A DNA stretch of 64,000 nt from Variovorax atrisoli 110B (GCF_000382045.1 NZ_KB907450.1:1502204-1566203), one strand, 5' to 3'; counted from the first letter of the stretch, positions 8,337 through 17,547 are shown. Notes: generated by a model from the letters alone, not told the origin. Translations and numbers: made by a program.

Positions 8337-9413
8337 TTACTGGAACTGCGAGAGAAAACGCAGGTCGCCGTCGAAGAAGAGGCGCAGGTCGTTCACGCCG
8401 TAGCGCAGCATCGTGAGCCGGTCGGGGCCCATGCCGAAGGCGAAGCCGATGTAGCGCTCGGGGTCGAGGCCCATGTTGCGCACCACGTTCGGGTGCACCT
8501 GGCCCGAACCCGACACCTCGAGCCAGCGGCCGGCCAGCGGGCCGCTCGCGAACTGGATGTCGATCTCGGCGCTCGGCTCGGTGAACGGGAAGAAGCTCGG
8601 GCGGAAGCGCAGCACAAGGTCGTCGCGCTCGAAGAAGGTGCGGCAGAAGTCGGTGAAGACGACCTTCAGGTCCTTGAAGCTCACGTTCTCGCCGAGCCAC
8701 AGGCCTTCGCACTGGTGGAACATCGGCGAATGGGTGGCGTCGCTGTCGACGCGGTAGGTGCGGCCGGGCGCGATCACGCGGATTTCGGGCGCCTTCACGG
8801 TGCCTGTGGTGTCGGCAGCGGCAGCAGCGAACTCGGCTGCGTACTTCTTGATGTGCTGATGCGCATAGCGCACCTGCATCGGGCTGGTGTGCGGGCGCAG
8901 GTTGTAGGGGATGCCGTCGTCGCCGTTCAGGTCGACGTAGAAGGTGTCCTGCATCGAGCGCGCAGGATGGTTCGGCGGGTTGTTGAGCGAGGTGAAGCTG
9001 TGCCAGTCGCTCTCGATCTCGGGGCCGTCGGCCACGTCGAAGCCCATGCTGGAGAAGATTTCCTCGATGCGCTCCAGGGTGCGGCTCACAGGGTGCAGTC
9101 CGCCCGAAATACGGCGGCGGCCGGGCAGGGTCACGTCCAGGGACTCGGCACGCAGTTGCAGCGAAAGCTCCTCGTCGGCCAGTTGCTGGCGACGGTCGGT
9201 CAGCGCGGCTTCGATGGCTTGCTTGGCGACATTGATGGCGGCGCCGCGGGACTTCTTCTCTTCGACACTCAGCGCGGCCATGCCCTTCATCAGCTCGGTG
9301 ATGCGGCCCGACTTGCCAAGGAACTGGGCCTTGGCGTTTTCGAGCTCGGCGGGTGTCTTCGCTTCGGCGAAGGCGGCACGTGCGGTGTCGACCAGGGAGT
9401 CCAACTCGTTCAT
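8337..9413 (-). CDS. pheS: Phenylalanine-tRNA ligase alpha subunit
   Basis: Catalytic subunit that activates phenylalanine and charges tRNA-Phe; about 358 residues. The N-terminal coiled-coil tRNA-binding region spans residues 1-90, then the class II core. Motif 2 is near [19 protein letters not shown], and motif 3 ([18 protein letters not shown]) is close to the C-terminus. ATG at 9411-9413 (MNELDSLVD) matches family N-termini; an in-frame upstream TTG at 9530 is not credible because the intervening DNA holds a hairpin with a U run. It is downstream of rplT and may be attenuated by that hairpin. Confidence 0.97.
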   Translation of the reverse strand: MNELDSLVDTARAAFAEAKTPAELENAKAQFLGKSGRITELMKGMAALSVEEKKSRGAAINVAKQAIEAALTDRRQQLADEELSLQLRAESLDVTLPGRRRISGGLHPVSRTLERIEEIFSSMGFDVADGPEIESDWHSFTSLNNPPNHPARSMQDTFYVDLNGDDGIPYNLRPHTSPMQVRYAHQHIKKYAAEFAAAAADTTGTVKAPEIRVIAPGRTYRVDSDATHSPMFHQCEGLWLGENVSFKDLKVVFTDFCRTFFERDDLVLRFRPSFFPFTEPSAEIDIQFASGPLAGRWLEVSGSGQVHPNVVRNMGLDPERYIGFAFGMGPDRLTMLRYGVNDLRLFFDGDLRFLSQFQ

Positions 9414-9435
9414 AGCAACAAAAATCTTCGAGGGG

Positions 9436-9473
9436 AAATAAAAAAGAGCTGGAGCCTTTTCAAGCGCCAGCCC
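9436..9473 (-). terminator. Terminator-like hairpin between rplT and pheS
   Basis: On the minus strand GGGCTGG pairs with CCAGCTC across an imperfect loop and is followed by TTTTTT. It sits about 23 bases before the pheS start, where E. coli has the pheST attenuator. No Phe-rich leader peptide was found between rplT and the hairpin, so it may simply be a partial terminator. Confidence 0.6.
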
Positions 9474-9526
9474 TTGAGCCGTGGGCGCAGGAAGCCGCCC
9501 TGGAGCGGCACTCCTGCTGTGCAGAA

Positions 9527-9886
9527 TCAAGCAGCCAGCTTGGCCTTGACCTGCTCCACGATGCCGGCAAAAGCGGCCTTGTCGTGCACGGCGATGTCCG
9601 CAAGCATCTTGCGGTCGATCTCGATACCGGCCTTGCGGATGCCGTTGGCGAACTGGCTGTAGGTCAGGCCCAGTTCACGCGAGGCGGCGTTGATACGCGC
9701 GATCCACAGCTGACGGAACACGCGCTTCTTGGTACGGCGGTCACGGTAGGCGTATTGGCCTGCCTTCATCACCGCCTGTTTGGCGACGCGGAAGACATTG
9801 CCGCGGCGACCGCGGAAACCCTTGGCGAGTGCGAGAACTTTCTTGTGGCGGGCGCGAGCCGTTACACCACGTTTGACGCGAGGCAT
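9527..9886 (-). CDS. rplT: 50S ribosomal protein L20
   Basis: 119-residue ribosomal protein needed early in 50S assembly. The very basic N-terminal extension ([28 protein letters not shown]) and the globular part with [22 protein letters not shown] are diagnostic. In E. coli L20 also represses its own operon by binding leader RNA. It lies 24 bases after rpmI. Confidence 0.98.
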   Translation of the reverse strand: MPRVKRGVTARARHKKVLALAKGFRGRRGNVFRVAKQAVMKAGQYAYRDRRTKKRVFRQLWIARINAASRELGLTYSQFANGIRKAGIEIDRKMLADIAVHDKAAFAGIVEQVKAKLAA

Positions 9887-9910
9887 GTGTGTACTCCTTG
9901 TTCGTCTGAG

Positions 9911-10114
9911 TTAGATGCCACGGCCGGGCAGCATGGCGGCGACAGAAACCATGTTGGTTTCATGCACTGCGACTGCACCACGCAGGTGACGCTTGTTCTT
10001 GGTGGTCTTCTTGGTCAGGATGTGACGCTTGAAGGCTTGACCGCGCTTGACGGTGCCACCGGGACGAACGCGGAAACGCTTTTTCGCGCTGCTCTTGGTC
10101 TTCATTTTGGGCAT
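9911..10114 (-). CDS. rpmI: 50S ribosomal protein L35
   Basis: 67-residue basic ribosomal protein with the family opening [14 protein letters not shown] and internal [21 protein letters not shown] lies seven bases before the ATG at 10112-10114. The stop of a 21-residue upstream frame (10127-10192) abuts this ribosome site, which could couple their translation. Confidence 0.97.
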   Translation of the reverse strand: MPKMKTKSSAKKRFRVRPGGTVKRGQAFKRHILTKKTTKNKRHLRGAVAVHETNMVSVAAMLPGRGI

Positions 10115-10126
10115 GTGAATGCTCCT

Positions 10127-10192
10127 TTAGTTTGTGCTCGTGAGGCGCCATGGATGCTCCACGGACTTGTTGGCCCCGAGACACTTCTTCAT
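10127..10192 (-). CDS. Possible 21-residue upstream ORF before rpmI
   Basis: Open frame from ATG at 10190-10192 to TAA at 10127-10129, starting MKKCLGANK and ending RLTSTN, in the infC-rpmI gap. A G-rich stretch (GGGGCGGG) directly precedes the ATG. Its TAA is immediately followed by the AGGAGC ribosome site of rpmI, an arrangement suited to translational coupling. It has no similarity to any protein I know and may be chance. Confidence 0.25.
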   Translation of the reverse strand: MKKCLGANKSVEHPWRLTSTN

Positions 10193-10201
10193 CCCGCCCC
10201 T

Positions 10202-10227
10202 GCCTGCATTTCTTTCGAAATGCGGGC
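10202..10227 (-). promoter_or_regulatory. 11-bp hairpin with GAAA tetraloop in infC-rpmI gap
   Basis: On the minus strand a GCCCGCATTTC arm pairs with GAAATGCAGGC around a GAAA (GNRA) tetraloop. There is no U tract, so it is not an intrinsic terminator. It lies 88 bases upstream of rpmI, in the mRNA region where L20 autoregulation acts in other bacteria, but L20 binding here is only a guess. Confidence 0.45.
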
Positions 10228-10278
10228 AAAGGCGAAATCCCTTCAAAACCTCTCTGCTTCGACTCCAGCCCCGGCCAG

Positions 10279-10896
10279 TCAGGCCGCTGCGGGAGTCGCC
10301 GCCGGAGCGGCACCGGCGTCGGTCGCCGGCTTCTGTCCACCGCCGCCGGGCTTCTTGCGGCCCGGCGCGATCATCATGATCATCTGCCGGCCTTCCAGCT
10401 TCGGGAACTGCTCGACGATGATCGAGTCGCCCAGCTCGTCGCGGATGCGCTGCAGCAGGGCCAGACCGAGCTCCTGGTGCGTGATCTCGCGGCCGCGGAA
10501 GCGCAGCGTGATCTTGCACTTGTCGCCCTCATCAAGGAAGCGCCGGATGTTGCGCATCTTGATGTTGTAGTCGCCATCGTCGGTACCGGGCCGGAACTTG
10601 ATTTCCTTGACCTCGATGACCTTCTGCTTCGACTTCGCCTCGGCCGCCTTCTTCTGCTCGTGGTACTTGAACTTGCCGTACTCGATCAGGCGGCACACGG
10701 GCGGATTGGCCGCGGCGACGACCTCCACCAGGTCCACGTCCTGCTCACCGGCAAGGCGTAGAGCCTCTGCAAGACTCACGACACCCAATTGCTCGTTATC
10801 CGGGCCGATCAGGCGGACTTCCGGGGCCATGATTTCCCGGTTCAGGCGGTGTTGGCGTTCCTCGCGGTGGCGGCGGTCGCGGAATGCAGTAGCGAT
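10279..10896 (-). CDS. infC: Translation initiation factor IF-3, apparent AUC start
   Basis: IF-3 binds the 30S subunit, rejects non-canonical starts and prevents premature 50S joining. An internal ATG at 10830 would give [12 protein letters not shown], which lacks the start of the N-terminal domain. The in-frame upstream sequence encodes [21 protein letters not shown], including the conserved NREI segment. The only sensibly spaced start is ATC at 10894-10896, eight bases after GAAGGA. With it the protein is about 205 residues. Rare AUU/AUC-type starts on infC are the known autoregulatory device in other bacteria. The C-terminal domain has [17 protein letters not shown], then a Gly/Pro/Ala tail. 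Confidence 0.93.
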   Translation of the reverse strand: MATAFRDRRHREERQHRLNREIMAPEVRLIGPDNEQLGVVSLAEALRLAGEQDVDLVEVVAAANPPVCRLIEYGKFKYHEQKKAAEAKSKQKVIEVKEIKFRPGTDDGDYNIKMRNIRRFLDEGDKCKITLRFRGREITHQELGLALLQRIRDELGDSIIVEQFPKLEGRQMIMMIAPGRKKPGGGGQKPATDAGAAPAATPAAA

Positions 10897-11006
10897 GGTC
10901 AGGATCCTTCAAAATTTGCTACAAAATCTGTAGCGAAAGCCGCTCAGCTCTCGCGGACAAGCGGCACGATTTGGCAGGGAAACATATGGGGTTTTCCGAA
11001 GACAAA

Positions 11007-12914
11007 TCAACGCTTGTCGGCAACATCCTGAACGAGCCGTTGAACGAACGATTCGAGGGACATTGCACCGAGGTCTTGATTGCCCCGGGCGCGCACTGCG
11101 ACGGCACCTGCTTCCTTTTCCTTGTCGCCTACGACAACGATGTAAGGGAGCTTTTGCAACGAATGCTTCCGTATTTTATACGTAATCTTTTCGTTGTGCA
11201 GGTCGAGCTGGACCCTAAGCCCTTGATTTTGCAGCGTTTTCGCAACTTGCGAGGCGTAATCGGCCTGCCCTTCGCTGATATTCAGCACCGCCACCTGCAC
11301 CGGAGCGAGCCACGCGGGCATCGCGCCGGAGTGGTGTTCGATCAGCATGCCGATGAAGCGCTCAAGGCTGCCGACGATCGCGCGGTGCAGCATCACGGGG
11401 TGCGCGCGGCCGCTGGATTCCGTCACGTACTCGCCGCCAAGGCGCTCGGCCGTGTTGAAGTCGACCTGCATCGTGCCGCACTGCCACTGGCGGCCGATCG
11501 CGTCGCGCAGCGTGTACTCGATCTTCGGGCCGTAGAAGGCACCGTCGCCGGGTGCGATGACGAAGTCGACGCCCGAACGGCGCAGCGATTCCATCACCGC
11601 GTGCTCGGCCTTGTCCCACAGCTCGTCGGAGCCGACGCGGTTCTCGGGACGCGTCGCGACCTTGTAGAGGATGTCCGTGAAGCCGAAGTCAGCGTAGACC
11701 TTCTGCAGCTGCGCCGTATAGGCGATGCATTCGTCGAGGATCTGGTCTTCCGTGCAGAAGATGTGGCCGTCGTCCTGCGTGAAGCCGCGCACGCGCATGA
11801 TGCCGTGCAGCGCGCCGCTGGGCTCGTTGCGATGGCACTGGCCGAATTCGCCGTAACGCAGCGGCAGGTCGCGGTAGCTGCGCAGGTCGCTCTTGAAGAT
11901 GAGCACGTGGCCCGGGCAGTTCATCGGCTTGAGCGCGTAGTCGCGCTTTTCCGATTCCGTCGTGAACATGTTCTCGCGGTAGTTCTGCCAGTGGCCCGTC
12001 TTCTCCCAAAGGCTCTTGTCGAGGATCTGCGGGCCCTTCACTTCCCAATAGCCCGTGTCGCGGTAGATGCCGCGCATGTACTGCTCGACCGCCTGCCAGA
12101 TCGCCCAGCCCTTCGGGTGCCAGAACACCACGCCCGGCGCCACTTCGTCGATGTGGAACAGGTCGAGTTCCTTGCCCAGCCGGCGGTGATCGCGCTTCTC
12201 GGCCTCCTCGATGCGCTGGATGTACTGGTCGAGCTGCTTCTTGTCGGCCCAGGCCGTGCCGTAGATGCGCTGCAGCTGCTCGTTCTTGGCATCGCCGCGC
12301 CAGTAGGCGCCGGCCAGCTTCGTGAGCTTGAAGACCTTCAGGAAGCGCGTGTTCGGCACGTGCGGGCCGCGGCACATGTCGACGTATTCCTGGTGGTAGT
12401 AAAGGCCCATGGCCTGCTCGTCGGGCATGTCTTCGACCAGGCGCAGCTTGTAGTCCTCGCCGCGCGACTTGAAGACCTCGATGACCTCGGCGCGCGGCGT
12501 CATCTTCTTGATCACGTCGTAGTCCTGCGCGATCAGCTCGCGCATGCGCGCCTCGATGGCGGCCATGTCCTCGGGCGTGAACGGGCGCTCGTAGGCGATG
12601 TCGTAGTAGAAGCCCTCGTCGATCACGGGCCCGATCACCATCTTGGCCGTCGGGTAGAGCTGCTTCACCGCGTGACCGACCAGGTGCGCCGTCGAGTGGC
12701 GGATGATTTCCAGGCCCTCTTCGTCCTTGGGCGTGATGATCTGCAGCTTCGCGTCATGGTCGATGACGTCGCTTGCATCGACGAGCCTGCCGTCGACCTT
12801 GCCGGCCACCGTCATCTTGGCCAGGCCGGGACCGATGGACTGGGCGACTTCGGCCACCGAAACCGGGCCGGGGAACTCGCGGCGCGAGTTGTCGGGGAGC
12901 GTGATCTGGATCAT
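11007..12914 (-). CDS. thrS: Threonine-tRNA ligase
   Basis: 635-residue class II synthetase that charges tRNA-Thr and edits mischarged Ser. Domains in order: N-terminal TGS ([14 protein letters not shown]), editing domain with [14 protein letters not shown] (the HxxxH motif), catalytic core with the zinc site around [10 protein letters not shown], motif 2 near [17 protein letters not shown], motif 3 near [17 protein letters not shown], and the C-terminal anticodon-binding domain. It heads the block and is preceded by a strong terminator 30 bases upstream that must be read through, indicating attenuation control. Confidence 0.98.
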   Translation of the reverse strand: MIQITLPDNSRREFPGPVSVAEVAQSIGPGLAKMTVAGKVDGRLVDASDVIDHDAKLQIITPKDEEGLEIIRHSTAHLVGHAVKQLYPTAKMVIGPVIDEGFYYDIAYERPFTPEDMAAIEARMRELIAQDYDVIKKMTPRAEVIEVFKSRGEDYKLRLVEDMPDEQAMGLYYHQEYVDMCRGPHVPNTRFLKVFKLTKLAGAYWRGDAKNEQLQRIYGTAWADKKQLDQYIQRIEEAEKRDHRRLGKELDLFHIDEVAPGVVFWHPKGWAIWQAVEQYMRGIYRDTGYWEVKGPQILDKSLWEKTGHWQNYRENMFTTESEKRDYALKPMNCPGHVLIFKSDLRSYRDLPLRYGEFGQCHRNEPSGALHGIMRVRGFTQDDGHIFCTEDQILDECIAYTAQLQKVYADFGFTDILYKVATRPENRVGSDELWDKAEHAVMESLRRSGVDFVIAPGDGAFYGPKIEYTLRDAIGRQWQCGTMQVDFNTAERLGGEYVTESSGRAHPVMLHRAIVGSLERFIGMLIEHHSGAMPAWLAPVQVAVLNISEGQADYASQVAKTLQNQGLRVQLDLHNEKITYKIRKHSLQKLPYIVVVGDKEKEAGAVAVRARGNQDLGAMSLESFVQRLVQDVADKR

Positions 12915-12934
12915 TTTGGGAAAACCTCGGGGAG

Positions 12935-12968
12935 AAAAACAAAAAAGCGCGGTGGATGACCGCGCTTT
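12935..12968 (-). terminator. Attenuator terminator before thrS
   Basis: Perfect 10-bp stem AAAGCGCGGT/ACCGCGCTTT with a 5-base loop, then T6GT5 on the minus strand. It ends 21 bases before the thrS start codon. Its 5' arm (AGCGCGG) is also complementary to CCGCGCT at 12999-13005, just past the leader-peptide stop, giving a mutually exclusive pairing. Confidence 0.8.
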
Positions 12969-13006
12969 GCTTGGTTGTGTAGCTGGCGAAAACCAGCGAG
13001 CGCGGG

Positions 13007-13072
13007 CTACCGGCCTTTTCCTTCGGTGAAGAAAAAGCCGCTGAATCCTTGCGGGGTAGTTCGCGGTGTCAT
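13007..13072 (-). CDS. Putative Thr-containing leader peptide of thrS
   Basis: 21-codon open frame, ATG at 13070-13072, TAG at 13007-13009. It starts [10 protein letters not shown] and ends TEGKGR, with Thr at positions 2, 5, 6 and 16. An AAAGG lies ten bases upstream. The stop lies directly before CCGCGCT, which can pair with the terminator arm. A ribosome finishing the peptide would cover this sequence and favour termination; one stalled on Thr codons would leave it free. A TAGAAT -10-like hexamer is at 13116-13121. Attenuation of thrS by a leader peptide is inference from this geometry. Confidence 0.5.
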   Translation of the reverse strand: MTPRTTPQGFSGFFFTEGKGR

Positions 13073-13134
13073 AACCAAGATGCCTTTCTCGCTCTTGTTG
13101 AGTGCAGAGGCGGCGATTCTAGCCTTTGCCCGCT

Positions 13135-13446
13135 TCAGGATGCAGGCGCGGCGTTCTTGAGGCCCAGCACGTCGATAGGCTCGATCGACGGCGGCCCGGC
13201 AAACAGTTCGGCCGCTTTCGCCATCAGCGCCTGGGCGATCGGACCGGCCAGGTGAGCCTGGCGTGCGGCGTCGCTCTCGAATGCATCGAATATGCCGAAG
13301 GTACTCGGCGACAGGCGCAGCGCAAACCAGATCGGTGTGGTTTTCTCGTCGCGCGCCATCGCAAGACCGGCCTCAAGGAACTTCTCGACATCGCTTTCCT
13401 TTCCCGGCTTGGCTTCGAGCCGGGCGAACAGTGCGTACTTGATCAT
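13135..13446 (-). CDS. Antibiotic biosynthesis monooxygenase-domain protein
   Basis: 103-residue ABM-fold protein. It has the ferredoxin-like pattern MIKYALFARLEAKPGKE, then EKTTPIWFALRLSPSTFGIFDAFESDAARQAHLAG, the usual signature of small dimeric quinol/heme-type monooxygenases and related binding proteins. The substrate is unknown. It is divergent from the GlxA-type regulator at 13562, which probably controls it. Confidence 0.85.
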   Translation of the reverse strand: MIKYALFARLEAKPGKESDVEKFLEAGLAMARDEKTTPIWFALRLSPSTFGIFDAFESDAARQAHLAGPIAQALMAKAAELFAGPPSIEPIDVLGLKNAAPAS

Positions 13447-13561
13447 GGGTCATCTCCTGCGTTGAACGGCGCGCGAGATTGCGCGGCGTCGGCACCGACT
13501 CTAGGCGGCCCTCACCTTTAGAGCTATTGGCATTTTTGACATCTTTGATATCGTTATTGCC

Positions 13562-14524
13562 ATGAAGCTCGAAGTACTCGCCCTCGACGGCGTATTCGAC
13601 ACCGGCCTGTCCACGGTGCTCGACGTGTTCACCACTGCCAACGAGCTCGCGGCCATGCTGCAGCCTGACGCAGCCCCGTTCGAGGTCACCGTGACAGGCG
13701 TGCGCAAACGCGTGCGGACCTCGCAAGGTCTTTCCGTGCCAGTGGCTCGCGCACTCGGTACCGGCACTGCAGACTGGCTGATCGTTCCCGCGCTGGGCTG
13801 CAAGATGCCCGAGACGCTGGAGCCCGCCCTGCAGCGTGCCGACGTACGCGACGCCTGCATCGCGTTGCGGGAGCGCTCGGACAGGAACGCCGGCGTGGCC
13901 GCCGCCTGCATCGGCACCTTCGTGCTCGCCGAATCGGGCGTGCTCGATCACCACAACGCGACCACGACCTGGTGGCTCGCCACCCTGTTTCGCCAGCGCT
14001 ATCCCAGCGTGCAGCTCGAGGACTCGCGCATGCTGGTCAATTCCGGCCACCTGATCACGGCCGGCGCGGCGTTGAGTCATGTCGATCTGGCGCTGTGGAT
14101 CGTCCGCCAGGCAAGCCCCGAACTCGCCACGCTGGTCGCGCGCTACCTGATCGTCGATCCGCGGCCGTCGCAATCGGCCTACGTAATCTCCGACCACCTC
14201 TCGCATTCAGACCCGCTGGTGGAGCGCTTCGAACACTGGGCACGCGGCCGGCTGGCCCATGGCTTCTCGCTCGACGAGGCCGCGCAGGCCGCGGGAACCA
14301 GCAAGCGCACGCTGGCCCGGCGCATGCAGCAGGTCCTGGGCAAGAGCCCGCTCTCCTACGTGCAGGATCTACGCGTGGAGCGCGCGGTGCACCTGCTCAA
14401 GACCAGCGACAGGAGCCTCGAGCAGATCGCCGGCATGGTGGGCTACGCCGATGGCGTCACGCTGCGTACCCTGCTGCGCCAGCGACTGGGGCGCGGCGTG
14501 CGCGAGGTACGCCTCGAGATCTGA
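13562..14524 (+). CDS. GlxA-type AraC-family transcriptional regulator
   Basis: 320-residue regulator with an N-terminal DJ-1/PfpI-like (GATase1-like) domain at about residues 1-180 (MKLEVLALDGVFDTGLSTVLDV; nucleophile-elbow-like region AAACIGTFVLAESGVLD). A C-terminal AraC double helix-turn-helix lies at about 220-320 (LDEAAQAAGTSKRTLARRMQQVLGKSPLSYVQDLRVERAVHLL). Proteins of this layout sense small molecules by the amidotransferase-like domain. The divergent ABM monooxygenase is its likely target. Confidence 0.9.
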   Translation: MKLEVLALDGVFDTGLSTVLDVFTTANELAAMLQPDAAPFEVTVTGVRKRVRTSQGLSVPVARALGTGTADWLIVPALGCKMPETLEPALQRADVRDACIALRERSDRNAGVAAACIGTFVLAESGVLDHHNATTTWWLATLFRQRYPSVQLEDSRMLVNSGHLITAGAALSHVDLALWIVRQASPELATLVARYLIVDPRPSQSAYVISDHLSHSDPLVERFEHWARGRLAHGFSLDEAAQAAGTSKRTLARRMQQVLGKSPLSYVQDLRVERAVHLLKTSDRSLEQIAGMVGYADGVTLRTLLRQRLGRGVREVRLEI

Positions 14525-14531
14525 CGGGCGC

Positions 14532-14557
14532 AAAAAAGCCCGGCGCACGGCCGGGCT
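14532..14557 (-). terminator. Rho-independent terminator of aceA
   Basis: Eight-base-pair GC stem AGCCCGGC/GCCGGGCT with 5-base loop and T6 on the minus strand, about 60 bases past the aceA stop. Confidence 0.85.
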
Positions 14558-14616
14558 GAAGGTGACAGCGAATACCTGCCTGTCAGAGATCGATCCGGCG
14601 AGGATCGATCGACCGA

Positions 14617-15948
14617 TCAGTGGAACTGTTCTTCCTCGGTCGAGCCCGACAGCGCCTTCACGCTCGACGAACCGCCCTGGATCACGGTGGTCACGTCGTC
14701 GAAGTAACCCGCACCCACTTCCTGCTGGTGCGACACGAAGGTGTAGCCCTTGTCGCGTGCGGCGAACTCGGGTTCCTGGACCATGTTCACGTAGTGCTTC
14801 ATGCCTTCGCCGCGAGCGTATGCATGGGCGAACTGGAAGGTGTTGAACCAGTTGACGTGGATGCCGGCCAGCGTGATGAACTGGTACTTGTAGCCCAGCG
14901 CCGACAGGTCTTCCTGGAACGAGGCGATCTGCTTGTCGTCGAGGTTCTTCTTCCAGTTGAAGGAAGGCGAGCAGTTGTACGACAGCAGCTTGCCCGGGCA
15001 GGCGGCGTGCACGGCCTGCGCGAATTCGCGGGCGAAGCCGATGTCCGGCACGCCGGTCTCGCACCACACCAGGTCGGCGTAGGGAGCGTAGGCCACGCCG
15101 CGGCTGATGGCCTGCTCCAGGCCGTTCTTGACGCGGAAGAAGCCTTCCTGCGTGCGCTCGCCGGTCAGGAACGGCTTGTCGTTGGCATCGTGGTCGGAGG
15201 TGATCAGGTTCGCGGCTTCGGCGTCGGTGCGGGCCAGCACGATGGTCGGCACGCCGAGCACGTCGGCGGCGAAGCGTGCGGCAATCAGCTTCTCGCAGGC
15301 TTCCTGCGTCGGCACGAGCACCTTGCCGCCCATGTGGCCGCACTTCTTCACGGCGGCCAGCTGGTCTTCGAAGTGCACGCCAGCGGCACCGGCGGTGATC
15401 ATGTTCTTCATCAGTTCGAAGGCGTTGAGCACGCCGCCGAAGCCGGCTTCCGCGTCGGCCACGATGGGCAGGAAGTAGTCGATGAACTCCTTGTCGCCCG
15501 GGTTGATGCCGCGGCCCCACTGGATCTCATCGGCACGGCGGAAGGTGTTGTTGATGCGACGGACCATCGTCGGCACCGAGTCGTACGCGTACAGCGACTG
15601 GTCGGGGTACATCGTCTCGGAGGTGTTGCCGTCGGCGGCAACCTGCCAGCCCGACAGGTACACGGCCTCGAGGCCGGCCTTGGCCTGCTGCATCGCCTGG
15701 CCGGCGGAGATCGCGCCGAAGGCGTTCACGTAGCCCTTCTTGGCGCCGCCGTTGATCTTGTCCCAGAGCTTCTCGGCGCCGCGCTTGGCCAACGTGTGCT
15801 CGATGGGGAACGAACCGCGCAGGCGCACGACGTCGGCCGCGCTGTAGCCGCGCTTGACGCCCTTCCAGCGGGGGTCGGTGGCCCATTCTTTCTCGAGTGC
15901 GGCGATCTGCTGTTCGCGGCTCAGTTGTTCTGTGAGGGTCTGGGGCAT
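14617..15948 (-). CDS. aceA: Isocitrate lyase
   Basis: Cytoplasmic first enzyme of the glyoxylate shunt: isocitrate to glyoxylate and succinate, used for growth on acetate and fatty acids. About 443 residues. The catalytic loop KKCGHMGGK is near residue 203, and the substrate region [25 protein letters not shown] and C-terminal [16 protein letters not shown] are typical. ATG at 15946-15948 lies five bases after GGAG; the GTG two codons earlier overlaps the ribosome site and is less likely. It is monocistronic, with its own terminator and an operator-covered promoter upstream. Confidence 0.97.
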   Translation of the reverse strand: MPQTLTEQLSREQQIAALEKEWATDPRWKGVKRGYSAADVVRLRGSFPIEHTLAKRGAEKLWDKINGGAKKGYVNAFGAISAGQAMQQAKAGLEAVYLSGWQVAADGNTSETMYPDQSLYAYDSVPTMVRRINNTFRRADEIQWGRGINPGDKEFIDYFLPIVADAEAGFGGVLNAFELMKNMITAGAAGVHFEDQLAAVKKCGHMGGKVLVPTQEACEKLIAARFAADVLGVPTIVLARTDAEAANLITSDHDANDKPFLTGERTQEGFFRVKNGLEQAISRGVAYAPYADLVWCETGVPDIGFAREFAQAVHAACPGKLLSYNCSPSFNWKKNLDDKQIASFQEDLSALGYKYQFITLAGIHVNWFNTFQFAHAYARGEGMKHYVNMVQEPEFAARDKGYTFVSHQQEVGAGYFDDVTTVIQGGSSSVKALSGSTEEEQFH

Positions 15949-15991
15949 GGTCACTCCGTGAGGTTGATTGAAAGGTTGGCGCTGCGGCCGT

Positions 15992-16052
15992 GGAGTTACT
16001 GTAACTCCGCCCCAGACTCTTATGTCTTATAGAAGACATATTTTTGCGTCAA
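15992..16052 (-). promoter_or_regulatory. aceA promoter with two palindromic operators
   Basis: Minus-strand -35 TTGACG (16047-16052) and -10-like TATAAG (16026-16031), 15 bases apart. The -10 lies inside a perfect 8-bp inverted repeat, TATGTCTTATAGAAGACATA at 16021-16040. A second palindrome, GGAGTTA/TAACTCC with 3-base spacer, is at 15992-16008 in the leader. Their position over and just past the start site suggests repression. The regulator is not in this window as far as I can tell. Confidence 0.6.
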
Positions 16053-16108
16053 TAAAATCAACTAGTTAGCGCGATATTTCTCAATGCAGAATCATTTTTC
16101 CCATATCG

Positions 16109-16148
16109 AGAAAAAATATTGCGGCGCAGCAGCCACCCATTCCGCAAT
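16109..16148 (-). terminator. Probable terminator of the gamma-glutamylcyclotransferase-like gene
   Basis: ATTGCGG and CCGCAAT (16142-16148 and 16118-16124) pair on the minus strand around a 17-base loop, followed by ATTTTTT, just past the stop at 16155. Confidence 0.5.
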
Positions 16149-16154
16149 GCGCAA

Positions 16155-16568
16155 TCAATCTTTCGGTTGTGAAAACGAGGCAGCGCCGCGCGCTGCATGG
16201 GCGATCCAGTCGCCGCTTTCGATCACCTCGAGCCCGGCGATGCGCGTCGGGTGGATCTCGTAGACCAGGCATTCGAACCACTGCCCGTTCACCTCCACGC
16301 GCACCTGCCGCTTGATGTACTCGCCGGAGTCGTCGTCTGCCACCTCCTCCAGCATGTCGAGCGCCGTTTCCACCGCGGGCTCGATGGCGTAGACCTCGCC
16401 CTTCACCCGCTGCGCACCGCCGAGCACGACGCCCGGATAGGCGCCGAGATCGAACAGCGTGCCGGCGATGCTCGCCTCGCCGATGAACCTCGGCTCGGGC
16501 CGGTAGCGCGCGATGTCGTTGCGTCCGCCGCGGCGCAGCGTGCCGTAGACAAAAACGTGGGGCATCAT
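16155..16568 (-). CDS. Gamma-glutamylcyclotransferase (AIG2/GGCT-like) family protein
   Basis: 137-residue GGCT-fold protein. The signature MPHVFVYGTLRRGGRND at the N-terminus forms the substrate loop. The conserved acidic residue is within DMLEEVADDDSGEYIKRQV, the region supplying the catalytic Glu in this fold, followed by the VNGQWFECLVYEIHPTRI strand. Members cleave gamma-glutamyl amines or cyclise gamma-glutamyl groups to 5-oxoproline; the substrate here is unknown. Two adjacent ATGs exist; the first is given. Confidence 0.88.
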   Translation of the reverse strand: MMPHVFVYGTLRRGGRNDIARYRPEPRFIGEASIAGTLFDLGAYPGVVLGGAQRVKGEVYAIEPAVETALDMLEEVADDDSGEYIKRQVRVEVNGQWFECLVYEIHPTRIAGLEVIESGDWIAHAARGAASFSQPKD

Positions 16569-16611
16569 CGAAAGCGCATCCTTCCTTCACAACAACACGT
16601 CGTCCAGTCTA

Positions 16612-17547
16612 TTGAACTCCGCTGCACCCGCATCAGGCCGCCTGGTGGCCTATGGCTGCCTGGCCCTGAGCATGTCGCTCGTCGGCGGCTACGTCGCCCT
16701 CTCCAAGCCCCTCGTCGCCGCCTTTCCGGTGCTGCTGCTCGCCTGGCTGCGCTTCGGCATCGCGGCGCTGGCCATGCCGCACTGGCTCAGGCGCTCGCCC
16801 GACGAACCACCGATGACCACGCGCACGCGCTGGCTGGTGTTCCTCGAGTCCTTCCTCGGCAACTTCCTGTTCTCGATCTGCATGCTCTTCGGCGTGAGCC
16901 TGACGAGCGCGGTGTCGGCGGGCGTGATCATGGCGTCGATCCCGGCGTGCGTCGCGGTCGCGAGCTGGCTCTTCCTGCGCGAGCGGATCACCTTACGCAT
17001 CGGCCTGGCCATCGCCTGCGCGGCGCTCGGCATCGGGCTGCTGGCGCTGTCGCCGGCGGCATCGCATGCACCGGCCTCCAGCGCCGACTCATCGGCATCG
17101 ACGTCGATGCCCTGGCTCGGCAACCTGCTCGTCTTCTGCGCGGTGCTCTGCGAGACGGCCTACGCGGTGATCGGCAAGTCGCTCACCGGGCGCCTCGGGC
17201 CCAAGCGCATCGCATCGCTCATCAACCTCTGGGGATTCATGCTGTCGATGCCCTTCGGCATCTGGCTCGCGCTTCAGTTCGACTTCGCCGCGGTGCGCTT
17301 CGGTACCTGGGCGCTGCTCGTGGCCTACGCGCTGGCCGCGAGCATCTGGACGGTGTGGCTCTGGATGACCGGACTTCGCAACGTACCAGCGGCACAAGCG
17401 GGTGTTTTCACCGTGCTGCTGCCCGTGAGCGCCGCCCTCGTGGGCGTGCTCGTGCTGGGCGAAAGCCTCTCTTCCCCACAGCTGGTTGCGTTCGTCGTCG
17501 CGCTCATCGGCGTGGTGCTCGCAACGTGGCCCGGGCGCCGGACGTGA
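16612..17547 (+). CDS. DMT-superfamily (EamA) transporter
   Basis: Inner-membrane protein of about 311 residues with ten predicted transmembrane helices in two EamA repeats. The first covers residues about 10-145 and the second 165-305, the latter including VWLWMTGLRNVPAAQAGVFTVLLPVSAALVGVLVLGE. Such proteins export amino acids, metabolites or drugs; the substrate is unknown. The start is uncertain: TTG at 16612 keeps the complete first helix, while the next ATG (16672) would cut into it. It is divergent from the GGCT-like gene. Confidence 0.85.
   Translation: MNSAAPASGRLVAYGCLALSMSLVGGYVALSKPLVAAFPVLLLAWLRFGIAALAMPHWLRRSPDEPPMTTRTRWLVFLESFLGNFLFSICMLFGVSLTSAVSAGVIMASIPACVAVASWLFLRERITLRIGLAIACAALGIGLLALSPAASHAPASSADSSASTSMPWLGNLLVFCAVLCETAYAVIGKSLTGRLGPKRIASLINLWGFMLSMPFGIWLALQFDFAAVRFGTWALLVAYALAASIWTVWLWMTGLRNVPAAQAGVFTVLLPVSAALVGVLVLGESLSSPQLVAFVVALIGVVLATWPGRRT

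Noticed and set aside
5892..9662. Very long plus-strand open frame (1256 codons) across pheT and pheS
   Set aside because: Antisense to two clear synthetase genes; composition is the mirror of GC-rich codon usage and no domain is visible.
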